From Microbacterium trichothecenolyticum (lineage in GTDB: Bacteria > Actinomycetota > Actinomycetes > Actinomycetales > Microbacteriaceae), in assembly GCF_030818955.1 (NCBI RefSeq), contig NZ_JAUTBF010000001.1, positions 124,001 to 188,000 on the forward strand: a stretch of DNA of 64,000 nucleotides. Reading direction: 5' to 3'. Positions 17,101-25,469 of the stretch are shown one piece after another; within the stretch, counting starts at the first letter, position 1, and the number at the start of each line of letters is the position of its first letter. The notes under the pieces are model-generated. The model was not told the DNA's origin. It did not search any database and worked only from the letters and a program-made list of their open reading frames with translations. Position numbers and translations under genes: made by a program.

Positions 17101-20100
17101 GGGGCGAGCCGTTCTACAACCGCGCCGAGGAGTACGCAGGAGCGGGAGCCCTGGGCACCGTCTTCACCGAAGCGGGCGTGTACTGCGTGAGCGTGCGCTC
17201 TTCGGCGACCCGCGTCGACGGCGTCGCCATCGAGGACCGCGCGACCTTCACCTTCGCCGTCGGCGTGGACGCGTCGGCCGTGACACCGTGCGCCCAGGAC
17301 GACCCGAACGGCCCCGACGACCCGGACGGCCCTGACGACCCGGACGGCCCCGGCACGCTCGACCCCTCGGTCGCGTGGCTGCAGAAGGGGCACACCGACC
17401 TCGCCGTCCGCGAGAACGGGCGAGGCGGCATCGAGTTCGCCACCGGCGACGGGCACACCGACGTCGGCATGCACGGCTTGAAGGACACGGTGTGGGTCGG
17501 GCGCGGCGAGTACGCGCGATTCACCGTGCGTGAGCCGGACGCCGGCGACGACAGGACGTTCATCGGGCCTCCCGGTACGACGTACTACGGCTTCTCCGCC
17601 GGCAGTCAGTACGTCGACTACACGCTCTGGCCGGGCCTGAGCACGCTGTATCTACCCGTGGGATTCACCCAGCGTCACATCACCTGGTCGCTGCAGAAGG
17701 TCTCCGGCCCCGGGGAAGCGTACGCATGGTCGAACAGTGTGTTCATGCTCGATTCGCGCCGCTCGACCCCCGTCCCCTTCTCCCTGGGGCGCACGCACCG
17801 GCACCTCAACTGGGCGTTCACCGAGCCCGGCGTGTACTGCCTCGCCGTCCGCGCCGACCTCCGCGCCACCGCCGACGAGAGCCGTGACGTCTCCGCGGCC
17901 TCCCTGCTGACGGTGGCCGTGGGCGACATCGATCTGTCGACGGTGCAGCCGTGCGAGCGCACGACCGCGATCCCGGATGCACCGTCACCCGGGGGCGTGG
18001 CTCTCTCGACCGCGCCCGCCGTGGTCGACGGCGAGACTCTCGCGCCCTCCCTCGAACTGCGTCGTGTGAACGGCGTGCCCGACGTCGTGGCGTCGACGGA
18101 GGAGAAGAACACCCCGCGCACGATCTTCTTCGACCCGGAGCGGACGATCTACGCGGCGTCGGCGGCCGCCGAGACGTACCGGATGCAAGACCGCTGGCGC
18201 ACGCTCGAGAGGGATGCCGGAGGCAGTGACGTCACCCTGACCCTCGGGGACGTGAAGGGTCCGGGTTCCTACTCGCGCCGCGGTAACAGTACCGACTCTC
18301 AGGCGGTGCAGCTGGACTCCGGCTCGACGCCCGCGAGAACGACGGAGACCCTGTGGCCGAACTCCACCTTCCCGGCCACACACGTCTTCTCGGCGGCCGG
18401 GGTGTACTGCGTGCCATTGACGTGGTCGGGCACCCTCGCTGACGGCACCGCCTTCCGCGTGACCAAGACGTTGACCTTCGCCGCCGGTGTCGACACCGCG
18501 GGCATCACCTCCTGCGCGGACGGGGGAGGCGGCACCGACCCCGTCGATCCCGACCCCGAGACGCCCGACGTGGAGTGGGACGTGCCCAATCACACGCGCA
18601 CCGAGTCCGGTGCCACCATCGTGGCCGCCGGTCACATCGACGTCGCGGCGCGCCTGGACGGCGATCGGCTGGTCACGGTGATCGCCGACGCGAGCGACGC
18701 CGCGCAGGAGGAGACGCTGCGGGCACCGTCCGACACCGTGCTGCAGGTGCGCCCCGAGGCGCAGAGCACCGTTCCCGCCGATGCGGCGTACGCGTTCCTC
18801 GGCGCGGCGGGTGCGAAGACCTGGCTCCTGCCCGAGACGGAGGCCGAAGGCATCCTGTGGCCGGGGTGGTCCACCGAGGCGATTCCGACGACGGCGACGA
18901 CCGGCGGGGTGACGTGGTCTCTCGATCGAGCAGAAGGACCGGGGGAGTTCGCGCTGTACCAGACGCCGTTCGCCGGACCGCGGGTCTTCTTCAACACTCG
19001 TGACGGCATCGACGCGGCCGACACGTTCGAGATCCCGAAGAACATCCACGCGCACGGCACCTGGGCGTTCAGCGCGGAGGGCACGTACTGCCTCGGCTTC
19101 ACGCGCGCGGCGACACTCGCCTCGGGCCAGGCAGTGAGCGACACGTTCACCCTCGCGTTCGCGGTCGGTGCCGTCGCGGTGAAGAAGGTCGACCCCACGG
19201 GCTGCTTCCAGACGCCCGACGGTGCGCCCACCGACCCCGACACCGCTCCGGTTCCGCTCGACGACCTGACGGATGCCGCCCGCGGCGGTGTGCAGGTGCT
19301 GAACGCCGACACGGGGATCACCGCGGGCCAGCTGGTCACGGTGCAGGTCGACCGGGCCCGCGCGGGCCAGTGGGTCTCGCTGTGGCTCGACCACACCGCA
19401 TGGCTCGGCTGGGCGCGCATCGGCTCGTCCGGCGCGGTGCAGGTGCGCCTGCCCGCCGACACCGCGATCGGAGCGCACCGGCTTGTCGTGAAGGACCGGT
19501 CGGGTGCACTCTCCGGGTGGGACGACCTGCAGATCGTCGCCCCCGCTGTTCCCGAGAATCCGGTCGAGCCCCAGCCCGAGGTCCCCGGGGCGTGGGACGT
19601 ACCGAACGGCACCGTCAACCGTGCGGGTGCGGTCGTGCTCAACGACGGACACGTCGACATCGCCTCGCTCGTGCAGGACGGCACGCTCGTCACGCGTATC
19701 AAGGACTCGGCATCCGTCACCGAACCCGTCTACCGCGACGTCTCGCGCACCGTGCTGCAGCTCAAGCCCGGCTCGCGTGCGAGCGTGCCCGACGGTGATG
19801 CGTGGCGCTTCCTCGGCGACCCCGGTTCGTCGTTCTCCCAGGTGACGCAGACGCAGCAGAGCGGACTCGTCTGGCCGGGCTGGTCGACCGAGGGCATCCC
19901 GCTGTCGGCGACGACCGGCGGCGTGACGTGGTCGCTGGTCGACGTCTCGGGACCCGGACGGTTCGCCCTGTACGAGACCGGTGCCTTCGGGCAGCCGTCG
20001 GTGCTGTTCACCACGCACGACGGCATCTCGGCCGCCGATCGCGTGACGATCCCGAAGAACACGCACGCGCACGGCTCGTGGGCGTTCAGCGCCGAGGGCA

Positions 20101-21176
20101 ACTACTGCCTCTCGATGCAGCGGACCGCACAGCTGAGCGACGGGCGGGTGTCGAGCGACACGTTCGTGCTGGCCGTCGCCGTCGGCACGGCCGACGTGAT
20201 GTCGGTGGACCCCGCGCGGTGCGGACAGGCCGTGGACACCGGCAAGATCGAGGTCCCGACGCCGCCGCGCGAGGACTCCCGCGCCGCGACGCCCGCGGTG
20301 CAGCAGCTCGCCGCCGCGGCGTGCGTCGCCGGCGCGACGATCGTCTCGTCGGGTCACGTCGACTACGCCTCGCGCATCGTCGACGGGTCGCTGCAGTCGC
20401 TCGTCGGCGACGACTCCACCGGCGCCAAGGTGTATCGGGAGCCCTCGAGCACGGTGCTCTGGCTGAAGCCCTCGGCGCGGGTCACCCTGCCGACCGGTTT
20501 CGGTCAGGTCGGGGCGGCCGGATCCACCGTGTGGCAGGTGCCGCAGACGCAGAACCCCGACCTGGTCTGGCTCGGCTGGAACACCGAAGCGCTCAACGCC
20601 GGCAACACGGCGGGACCGGTGCGGTGGACGATCGACGGCATCGACGGGCCGGGACGCGTGAGCGTATACCTCTCCGGTGCCTTCGGCGGCGTCCAGCAGA
20701 CCATCTTCTCGGGCGGCGGGTCGTACGACATCCCGCTCGGTGTCCACGCGCACGCGAACTGGGCCTTCAGTGCGGAGGGGGTCTACCGCATCACCTCGAC
20801 GCAGACCGTGACGCTCGCCGACGGCCGTGTTTCGCGTGATCGCGAGACCCTCACGATCGTCGTGGGCGACGTGGATGCGCGGACCGCCGTCGCCGGCGGA
20901 GCGGGGTGCGCGGTCGCCGCCGCGCTCGTCAGCCCCGACCAGGCCGCGGTGGCGGCGGTGCAAGCAGCGGTGGAGGCCGCGGACGCCGCTCGACGGGTGC
21001 TTCCCGGGCAGGGCTCGGATGTCGAGGAGGGTGTCGACGCGCTCACCGCGCTGGCATCCGGAGACCCCGTTCCGCTGCTGCTGGTGATCCTCGGCGGGTT
21101 GCTGGCGGTCGGTGCGGCCGGGTCTGGTGTGCTGTGGTGGCGTTCGAGGCGGCGCCCGGGCGGGCCGGCCTCGTGA
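14166..21176 (+). CDS. Giant surface protein with nine choice-of-anchor-M-type repeats
   Basis: 2336 residues. A signal peptide (core ILAATMIATTVTPAHA) is followed by a Pro/Thr/Glu-rich stretch and nine domains of the actinobacterial surface-anchored repeat, at about residues 119-325, 342-579, 583-785, 803-1045, 1071-1262, 1277-1450, 1482-1680, 1820-2018 and 2056-2247. Each typically has a YC or equivalent before FAVG and a second Cys soon after (as in PCAQ), suggesting a disulfide. An Ig-like domain (about 1706-1793) separates repeats 7 and 8. A membrane helix (about 2300-2327) and basic tail RSRRRPGG anchor it; no LPXTG motif is present. Repeats 5, 7, 8 and 9 keep a GHxD plus HxHxxW histidine set. 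The stop overlaps the receptor start (GTGA). Likely role: wall-spanning partner of the metal importer, probably binding zinc; inferred. Confidence 0.9.
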   Translation: MPRPVRPRFTGPSARPLAVRARFVSAILAATMIATTVTPAHASDDPVPDVGAVVETADSASTPTPTPEATPSVSPAPEASPRVEANAAPEAPAVSTSPESFSVEATDADVETAAEPGPVVLDGGRVDLASRIVDGDLRVDLETEGRTLDPAGTVFVVRDAEAWPGEAEGQDPAFWSEVSSERTPIWRTPTPSTPGTGPSLVVNASGVDPAALLVPTNTVEATVRSWLVSASDPATTGLLGDGTYDLGTSQRSGRSIPVAQTYPQPESAFGPAQLPIAAAFAAEGTSCVTIGTHAQLADGTFVNHDVTLTFAVGAVDIATVSPCAQPAAIPPQEPQPRPSTATGVTVVSSGTALLATTLHEGSLSLDAVVEDRGRTTSYDPSRVVFSLPHRDTRWPATGYRATQQDIWARHLAPEERAYRTLGRFIAPGTAPSERDEWSNDLTLDLEARFVDGASLAPDSGVDYSFLGATSTAQTGRFFAYWQSGPLVPSPDAIGFWSTRAPQEAVPQWRAVSSADAPFYARDKQDAGLEALGTAFTEPGVYCVTLESSTTLVDGAPVSDRATFTFAVGVDAAAVKPCAQDSGAATIVREGDVRVAARVTDGDLVQELVAGDTVLDPARTVFALPTSEQRPDSADGQGSAFWDEVAPQGGAIWRSRTPENAGNALSFALDTSGIPSTALYAPEWAPEQAMLRTWLGSVLGSRGGLLTDGATDAGTSSRAGDAAPRLRTRVGEGTEPRPLSVAFGEAGRACVTLDNHAQLADGTFVNHDLTLTFAVGVDPETVEPCAQPAAIAPQAPHPITSTATGTTVLDSGTVLVAPTLADGALTLNAVTMDRGRTTAYDPARVVLSVPNRDAQWPADGGTANDKEIWERYLPEGSTAYRTSGRFVPDDRRLDDEHANDLIVDLDARFVSADGLRVVPDEGATVAFDFGGTTNASGRFFTYRQDYWRHLDGPENIGFWDSAPGAERMTIARAAATTEEWGEPFYNRAEEYAGAGALGTVFTEAGVYCVSVRSSATRVDGVAIEDRATFTFAVGVDASAVTPCAQDDPNGPDDPDGPDDPDGPGTLDPSVAWLQKGHTDLAVRENGRGGIEFATGDGHTDVGMHGLKDTVWVGRGEYARFTVREPDAGDDRTFIGPPGTTYYGFSAGSQYVDYTLWPGLSTLYLPVGFTQRHITWSLQKVSGPGEAYAWSNSVFMLDSRRSTPVPFSLGRTHRHLNWAFTEPGVYCLAVRADLRATADESRDVSAASLLTVAVGDIDLSTVQPCERTTAIPDAPSPGGVALSTAPAVVDGETLAPSLELRRVNGVPDVVASTEEKNTPRTIFFDPERTIYAASAAAETYRMQDRWRTLERDAGGSDVTLTLGDVKGPGSYSRRGNSTDSQAVQLDSGSTPARTTETLWPNSTFPATHVFSAAGVYCVPLTWSGTLADGTAFRVTKTLTFAAGVDTAGITSCADGGGGTDPVDPDPETPDVEWDVPNHTRTESGATIVAAGHIDVAARLDGDRLVTVIADASDAAQEETLRAPSDTVLQVRPEAQSTVPADAAYAFLGAAGAKTWLLPETEAEGILWPGWSTEAIPTTATTGGVTWSLDRAEGPGEFALYQTPFAGPRVFFNTRDGIDAADTFEIPKNIHAHGTWAFSAEGTYCLGFTRAATLASGQAVSDTFTLAFAVGAVAVKKVDPTGCFQTPDGAPTDPDTAPVPLDDLTDAARGGVQVLNADTGITAGQLVTVQVDRARAGQWVSLWLDHTAWLGWARIGSSGAVQVRLPADTAIGAHRLVVKDRSGALSGWDDLQIVAPAVPENPVEPQPEVPGAWDVPNGTVNRAGAVVLNDGHVDIASLVQDGTLVTRIKDSASVTEPVYRDVSRTVLQLKPGSRASVPDGDAWRFLGDPGSSFSQVTQTQQSGLVWPGWSTEGIPLSATTGGVTWSLVDVSGPGRFALYETGAFGQPSVLFTTHDGISAADRVTIPKNTHAHGSWAFSAEGNYCLSMQRTAQLSDGRVSSDTFVLAVAVGTADVMSVDPARCGQAVDTGKIEVPTPPREDSRAATPAVQQLAAAACVAGATIVSSGHVDYASRIVDGSLQSLVGDDSTGAKVYREPSSTVLWLKPSARVTLPTGFGQVGAAGSTVWQVPQTQNPDLVWLGWNTEALNAGNTAGPVRWTIDGIDGPGRVSVYLSGAFGGVQQTIFSGGGSYDIPLGVHAHANWAFSAEGVYRITSTQTVTLADGRVSRDRETLTIVVGDVDARTAVAGGAGCAVAAALVSPDQAAVAAVQAAVEAADAARRVLPGQGSDVEEGVDALTALASGDPVPLLLVILGGLLAVGAAGSGVLWWRSRRRPGGPAS
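14520..17302 (+). repeat. Tandem duplication of a two-repeat block inside the giant gene
   Basis: Repeats 1 and 3 resemble each other most (both have the LDPAxTVF block and AQLADGTFVNHD), and repeats 2 and 4 do likewise (RGRTT-YDP-RVV and the FW-R-FF segments). The order is therefore AB-AB, with a period of about 1.39 kb (14520 to about 15913, and 15191 to about 16576), pointing to duplication of a repeat pair. Confidence 0.75.
17311..17352 (+). repeat. Asp-Pro-Gly linker minisatellite
   Basis: An 18-bp unit of the type GGCCCCGACGACCCGGAC occurs twice plus a partial copy, coding GPDDPD repeats between repeats 4 and 5. It probably forms a stiff, acidic spacer and could change length by slippage. 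Confidence 0.7.
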
Positions 21177-22762
21177 GGCGGGGCGGCGCGGCCGCCGCGT
21201 TCGTCGCCTGCGCGCTCGCGTTGGGCGGCTGCGCGGGGCCGCCCTCGCTCCCCGCCGACGGCGAGCGTTTGCGCGTGGTCACCACGACCGGCATCCTGCG
21301 GGATCTCGTGCACAACGTCGGCGGCGACCGCGTGGACGTGGTCTCGCTCGTGCCCGACCGCGCCGACCCACACGCGTACGAGCCGACGCTGCGCGATGCC
21401 CGCAACGTCGTCTACGCCGACGTGGCCTTCTCCAACTACGCGATGCTCGAGGAGCAGTCGGTCATCAAGACCCTGGATGCCAATCTGCGCAGCGACGCGG
21501 TGAGCGTCTCGCTCGCCGAGGAGTCGGTGAAGTACGCGGCCGAGATCATCCCGCTCGTCGAGGACGTGTCGCTCGACACCGTGTGGCTCGGACTTCGGGC
21601 ACAGGGGCGGGGGGTCGCGTACGGGGCGACCCGCACGTCGGAGGTGCAGTTGTCGGCGGTCGCGGCCACCGGGCCGGGCTCGATCGTGGCGTACCTCACC
21701 GGGTCGTTCGGCGACACCGATCGCTACATCGACTCGTCCGACGGGTTCGACCCCGCGGACGGGTACCGCGACGACACGGTGACCCTTCCCGCCGATGCGC
21801 ACACGCACCTGTCGTGGGCGTTCACCGAACCCGGCACCTACACGCTGACGCTCCGCGCGCGGTTGCAGGTCGACGACACCGCGCGCCCCGTCGACCTCGG
21901 CGAGGCGACCTACGTCTTCGCGGTCGGTATCGACCCGCGGGAGGCTGCGACCGAGGCCGGGCTCACCGATCCCGTCGTGCTCGACAGGGGGCACGCCGAT
22001 CTCACGGTCGACGTGGATGCGGCCCGCCTCGGCGTGCGATACGACCCGAGCGGCGGCGGAGACCACACGCAGCGAACCCTTGCCGCCGACGGTGTGATCG
22101 TCGAGGTGCCCGCCAAAGCGCGCACGGAGATTCCCGCGGGGGAGGAGTTCCGCTTCCTCGGGCGCGCGGGTCAGCCCGTGTACCAGCTCGCGCAAGCCGT
22201 CCTCGGCAAGCACGTGCACGGCGAGATCGACCCGCACCTCTGGCAGGACGTGCGCAACGCGATCGCCTACGTGCAGCTGATCCGTGACACCCTCATCGGC
22301 GCCGACCCCGCCCACGCGCGGGACTACACCGAGAACGCGCGACGGTACCTCGGGGAGCTGGATGCCGTGGATGCCGAGGTGCGCGCGAGCTACGCGAGCA
22401 TCCCGCCCGGTGACCGGTATCTGGTGACCACGCACGACGCGTTCGGCTATCTCGCGCATGCGTACGGGCTCGAGATCGCCGGTTTCGTCACCCCGAACCC
22501 CGCGGTCGAGCCCTCGCTCGCCGACCGCCGCCGGCTCGCCGACACGATCCGGAACCTCCACGTGCCCGCGGTCTTCCTCGAGCCGAACCTCGCCGCACGC
22601 TCGTCGACGCTCACCGACGTCGCCGACGACCTCGGCATCCGGGTCTGCCCCATTTACGGAGACGCCTTCTCCGACACCGTGACCACCTACCTACAGCTCG
22701 TGCGTGCCAACGCCGACAGCGTGCGCTCGTGCTTGTCCCCCTCCGTGGAAGGAACCCCATGA
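21173..22762 (+). CDS. Metal ABC transporter substrate-binding lipoprotein with inserted anchor repeats
   Basis: 529 residues from GTG 21173, overlapping the giant gene stop (GTGA). The lipobox LALGGC puts the lipid on Cys20. The ZnuA/MntA-type (family 9) receptor is split: the first lobe reads RVVTTTGILRDLVHNVGGD and includes ligand His67 (DPHAYEP), and the rest resumes at about residue 344 with His355 (DPHLW), His421 (TTHDAFGY) and Asp497 (GDAFSD). Together these give a three-His, one-Asp metal site. Residues about 131-344 are inserted repeat material: the back half of one repeat (AHTHLSWAFTEPG), then the front half of another (RGHADLTV). This matches the anchored-repeat transporter receptor family. 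Zinc is the likeliest ligand given the Zur-like box; manganese remains possible. Confidence 0.88.
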   Translation: MRRGGAAAAFVACALALGGCAGPPSLPADGERLRVVTTTGILRDLVHNVGGDRVDVVSLVPDRADPHAYEPTLRDARNVVYADVAFSNYAMLEEQSVIKTLDANLRSDAVSVSLAEESVKYAAEIIPLVEDVSLDTVWLGLRAQGRGVAYGATRTSEVQLSAVAATGPGSIVAYLTGSFGDTDRYIDSSDGFDPADGYRDDTVTLPADAHTHLSWAFTEPGTYTLTLRARLQVDDTARPVDLGEATYVFAVGIDPREAATEAGLTDPVVLDRGHADLTVDVDAARLGVRYDPSGGGDHTQRTLAADGVIVEVPAKARTEIPAGEEFRFLGRAGQPVYQLAQAVLGKHVHGEIDPHLWQDVRNAIAYVQLIRDTLIGADPAHARDYTENARRYLGELDAVDAEVRASYASIPPGDRYLVTTHDAFGYLAHAYGLEIAGFVTPNPAVEPSLADRRRLADTIRNLHVPAVFLEPNLAARSSTLTDVADDLGIRVCPIYGDAFSDTVTTYLQLVRANADSVRSCLSPSVEGTP

Positions 22763-23767
22763 TCCCGTCCCTGCGCACGCGCGCGTGGGCCGCCGTCGGT
22801 GTCGCGGCGGCGCTGCTCGTCTCAGGCCCCGTCGTCGCGGCATCCGCTCTTCCCGGTCTGCCCGCGGCGACCGGTGAGGACCCGAACCTCGACCAGACGC
22901 TCGGCGAGCTGGCGATCGTCCACGGCGAGCGCGTGCTGGAGGCGGGCCACCTCGACATGGGCCCGAAGTACGACGCCGACGGCACCTGGCGCTTATCTCA
23001 TCCACGATGACGTCGCCAAGGCCGATGCAGGCGCCACGAGCGTCTGGCGCTACCCGGACGAGACCGTGCTCCACGTGCGCGACGAGGGCAAGCTCGTCGT
23101 GCCCGACGACGCCGCGTACTCCTTCGTGGGCGCGGAGCCGGGGAGCGAGGTGTGGGTCGCGCCCCAGACGCAGGATCCCGACGTCGTCTGGATCGGGTGG
23201 AACACCCAGGATCCGGCGGTGATGCAGACCGTCGACCGCGGGGTCACACTGTCGCTGCGGGCCGTCGAAGGGCCGGGCATCATGACGACCTACCTGCAGT
23301 CGGGCTCGTTCGGTGCCCCACAGGTGCTCTGGGACTCCCGCATCGCCGAGGCGCAGCCGGTGTGGGTCGATGTGAACACCCACACGCACGCCAACTGGGT
23401 GTTCACCGCCCCGGGGGTCTACCTCGTCGAGCTCACCGCCGAAGCCGACCTGATCGACGGCTCGCACGTATCGGACACGCAGCGTCTGCGGTTCGCCGTC
23501 GGCACCTCCACCTCGCCCGACGAGGCGTTCGCGGCGACGTGGACGGAGGGGGCGGACGCCGAGTCCGCTGCCCCCGTGAGCGTTGCGACCGCGCCGCCGA
23601 GCCCCGACTCGCCCCTCGTGCCGATCCTCGTCACGGCGATCGTCGTCGTGGCGGTGGGAATCGCCGGTGGGGCGATCGCCGTCTCGGTGCGCTCCGCGCG
23701 CGCCAAGCGAGCCGTCCTCCAGCGAGGGGCGGCGGGAACGGATGCCGAGAGGGAGGCGTCGGTGTGA
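22759..23767 (+). pseudogene. Frameshifted membrane-anchored choice-of-anchor-M repeat protein
   Basis: ATG 22759 overlaps the receptor stop (ATGA). A signal peptide and the first part of one repeat (LEAGHLDMGPKYDADGTW) are read in one frame, which stops at 23008. The rest (LIHDDVAKADAG onward, through THTHANWVFTAPGVY, a Pro/Ser stalk and a C-terminal membrane helix) continues in the next frame to 23767. Dropping one base near T22996 restores a protein of about 335 residues. The shift sits at a TTA codon (22993-22995), rare in this DNA, so either a real mutation, a sequence error, or a +1 recoding site is possible. The second frame is intact to the end and its stop overlaps the ATPase start, so loss of function would be recent. 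Confidence 0.8.
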
Positions 23768-24513
23768 CGGCGCTCGAAGTGAGAGGGGTCTGCGTCGACC
23801 TGGGGGGCCGGCGCGTGCTGCAGGACGTCGACCTCGTCGTGGAGCGTGGAGAGCTCGTCGGCCTCCTCGGGCCGAACGGCGCGGGCAAGACGACGTTGCT
23901 GCGCACGGTGCTCGGGCTCCAGCCGACAGTCGCGGGCCGGGTCCTCGTCGAGGGGCGGGTGACTCGCCCGGGCCGCGCGGCCATCGGCTACGTGCCCCAG
24001 CGGCACGAGTTCGCCTGGGACTTCCCGATCTCGGTCGCCGATGTCGTGATGACGGGCCTGACCGGACGGCTGGGGCTGCTGCGCCGACCCGGTCGCCGGG
24101 AGTGGGAGGCCGTGGCCGAAGCCCTCGAGCGGGTGCGGATGTCCGAGCTTGCCGAGCGCCCCGTCGGGCAGCTGTCGGGCGGTCAGCGCCAGCGCGTCCT
24201 GGTCGCACGAGCTCTGGCCCTGAAGCCCGCCGTCCTCCTGCTCGACGAGCCCTTCACGGGTCTCGACATGCCGACCCAGGGTCTGCTCGCGGCGCTCTTC
24301 GCCGATCTCGCGCACGAAGGGCACGCCGTGCTCATGACCACGCACGATCTGCTCGGCGCGATCGACGGCGCCGATCGCCTCGCGTTGCTCAACCGCACGA
24401 TCGTCGCGGCCGGAACGCCCGCGCATCTCGCGCGAGACACACGGGCGTGGCGCGAGGCTTTCGGTGTCGGACCGGACTCCGCGCTCGTCCGCATGGTGCG
24501 GAGCGTCGCATGA
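23764..24513 (+). CDS. ABC transporter ATP-binding protein of the anchored-repeat importer
   Basis: 249 residues from GTG 23764, overlapping the previous stop by 4 nt. Walker A is GPNGAGKT, the Q-loop region is YVPQRHEFAWDFPIS, the signature LSGGQRQRVLVARAL, Walker B LLLDEPFTGLD and the switch histidine is in TTHDLLG. The YVPQR-WDFPI stretch is typical of ZnuC/MntB-type metal ATPases. It couples to the permease that follows with another 4-nt overlap, and to the repeat-bearing receptor upstream. It supplies energy for import of the metal captured outside. Confidence 0.92.
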   Translation: MTALEVRGVCVDLGGRRVLQDVDLVVERGELVGLLGPNGAGKTTLLRTVLGLQPTVAGRVLVEGRVTRPGRAAIGYVPQRHEFAWDFPISVADVVMTGLTGRLGLLRRPGRREWEAVAEALERVRMSELAERPVGQLSGGQRQRVLVARALALKPAVLLLDEPFTGLDMPTQGLLAALFADLAHEGHAVLMTTHDLLGAIDGADRLALLNRTIVAAGTPAHLARDTRAWREAFGVGPDSALVRMVRSVA

Positions 24514-25469
24514 GCCCCGTCGATTTCGTCGTGGATCTGCTCAACCCCGATCTCGCGTTCCTCCCGAAGGCCCTGGCGGTGGCGGTGATGTCGTCGATCG
24601 TGTGCGGCATCGTCGGCACCTACGTGGTGCTGCGCGGAATGGCTTTCATCGGCGACGCGGTCGCGCACGCGGTGTTCCCGGGACTCGCCGTCGCCTTCGT
24701 CGTGTCGGGCAACCTCGTGCTGGGCGGGACGATCGCCGGCGTCCTCACCGCGGTCGTCGTGGCCGTGTTCGCCCAGAACCGTCGGCTCAAAGAGGACTCG
24801 ATCATCGGGATCTTCTTCGTCGCCGCCTTCGCGCTCGGCATCGTGGTCATCTCGCAGGCGCCAGGGTACGCGGGATCGCTCCAGCAGTTCCTCTTCGGCT
24901 CGATCACCGGCATCCCCGACGAGGACCTTCCCGTCATCGCCGTGGCGTCCGTCGTCGTCCTCGCCGCGGTGCTCCTGCTGAACAAGGAGCTCGTCACGGT
25001 GAGCCTGGACCGAGAATCTGCCCGGGCGCTCGGCCTGCGGGTGTTCTGGCTCGACCTGGCGCTCTACGTGCTGGTGACCCTCGCCGTCGTCATCAGCGTC
25101 CAGACCATCGGCAACATCCTCGTGCTGGCGCTGTTGGTCACCCCGGCCGCCACCGCGCGGCTGCTCACCGACCGCCTCGGCGTCATGATGCTGCTCGCGC
25201 CGGCCATCGGAGCGGGCGCCGCGCTCATCGGGCTGTACCTCTCGTGGTCGTGGGCCCTGCCCACCGGGGGAACGATCGTCCTCGTGCTGACCGCGGTGTT
25301 CCTCGGGGCCTGGACGCTGTCTCCGCGCCAGGGGGTGATCGGCCGTGTCCTCGCTCGGCGCCGGCCGACGCCCTCGTCTCGCGACCGTCTTTCGCGCGGA
25401 ACGGTCGCTTCGCCACGAGCGGACGCTGCCCCTCTCGCGCCCGAACTCGCCCCGGAAGGACGACCATGA
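24510..25469 (+). CDS. Metal ABC transporter permease of the anchored-repeat importer
   Basis: 319 residues, ATG 24510 overlapping the ATPase stop (ATGA). About nine hydrophobic segments with the ZnuB/MntC-type (family 3) motifs: VGTYVVLRGMAFIGDAVAHA in the first loop, FGSITGIPDEDL in the centre, and ESARALGLRV, the coupling region that contacts the ATPase. The C-terminus carries about 45 extra hydrophilic residues (RRRPTPSSRDRL onward) beyond the usual end, perhaps an addition that keeps the overlap with the transglycosylase start. It forms the channel for the metal ion. Confidence 0.92.
   Translation: MSPVDFVVDLLNPDLAFLPKALAVAVMSSIVCGIVGTYVVLRGMAFIGDAVAHAVFPGLAVAFVVSGNLVLGGTIAGVLTAVVVAVFAQNRRLKEDSIIGIFFVAAFALGIVVISQAPGYAGSLQQFLFGSITGIPDEDLPVIAVASVVVLAAVLLLNKELVTVSLDRESARALGLRVFWLDLALYVLVTLAVVISVQTIGNILVLALLVTPAATARLLTDRLGVMMLLAPAIGAGAALIGLYLSWSWALPTGGTIVLVLTAVFLGAWTLSPRQGVIGRVLARRRPTPSSRDRLSRGTVASPRADAAPLAPELAPEGRP

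Noticed and set aside
17299..17360. CRISPR-like short repeats
   Set aside because: The units are coding, in frame and have no spacers; they are a Gly-Pro-Asp linker.
17985..20963. 992-codon open frame antisense to the giant surface gene
   Set aside because: Its translation is Arg/His/Gly-rich with no family; the sense strand has unmistakable repeats. A by-product of codon bias.
20990..21176. LPGQG near the end of the giant protein as a sortase signal
   Set aside because: It is not LPXTG and stands about 30 residues from the membrane helix; simple membrane anchoring explains the C-terminus.
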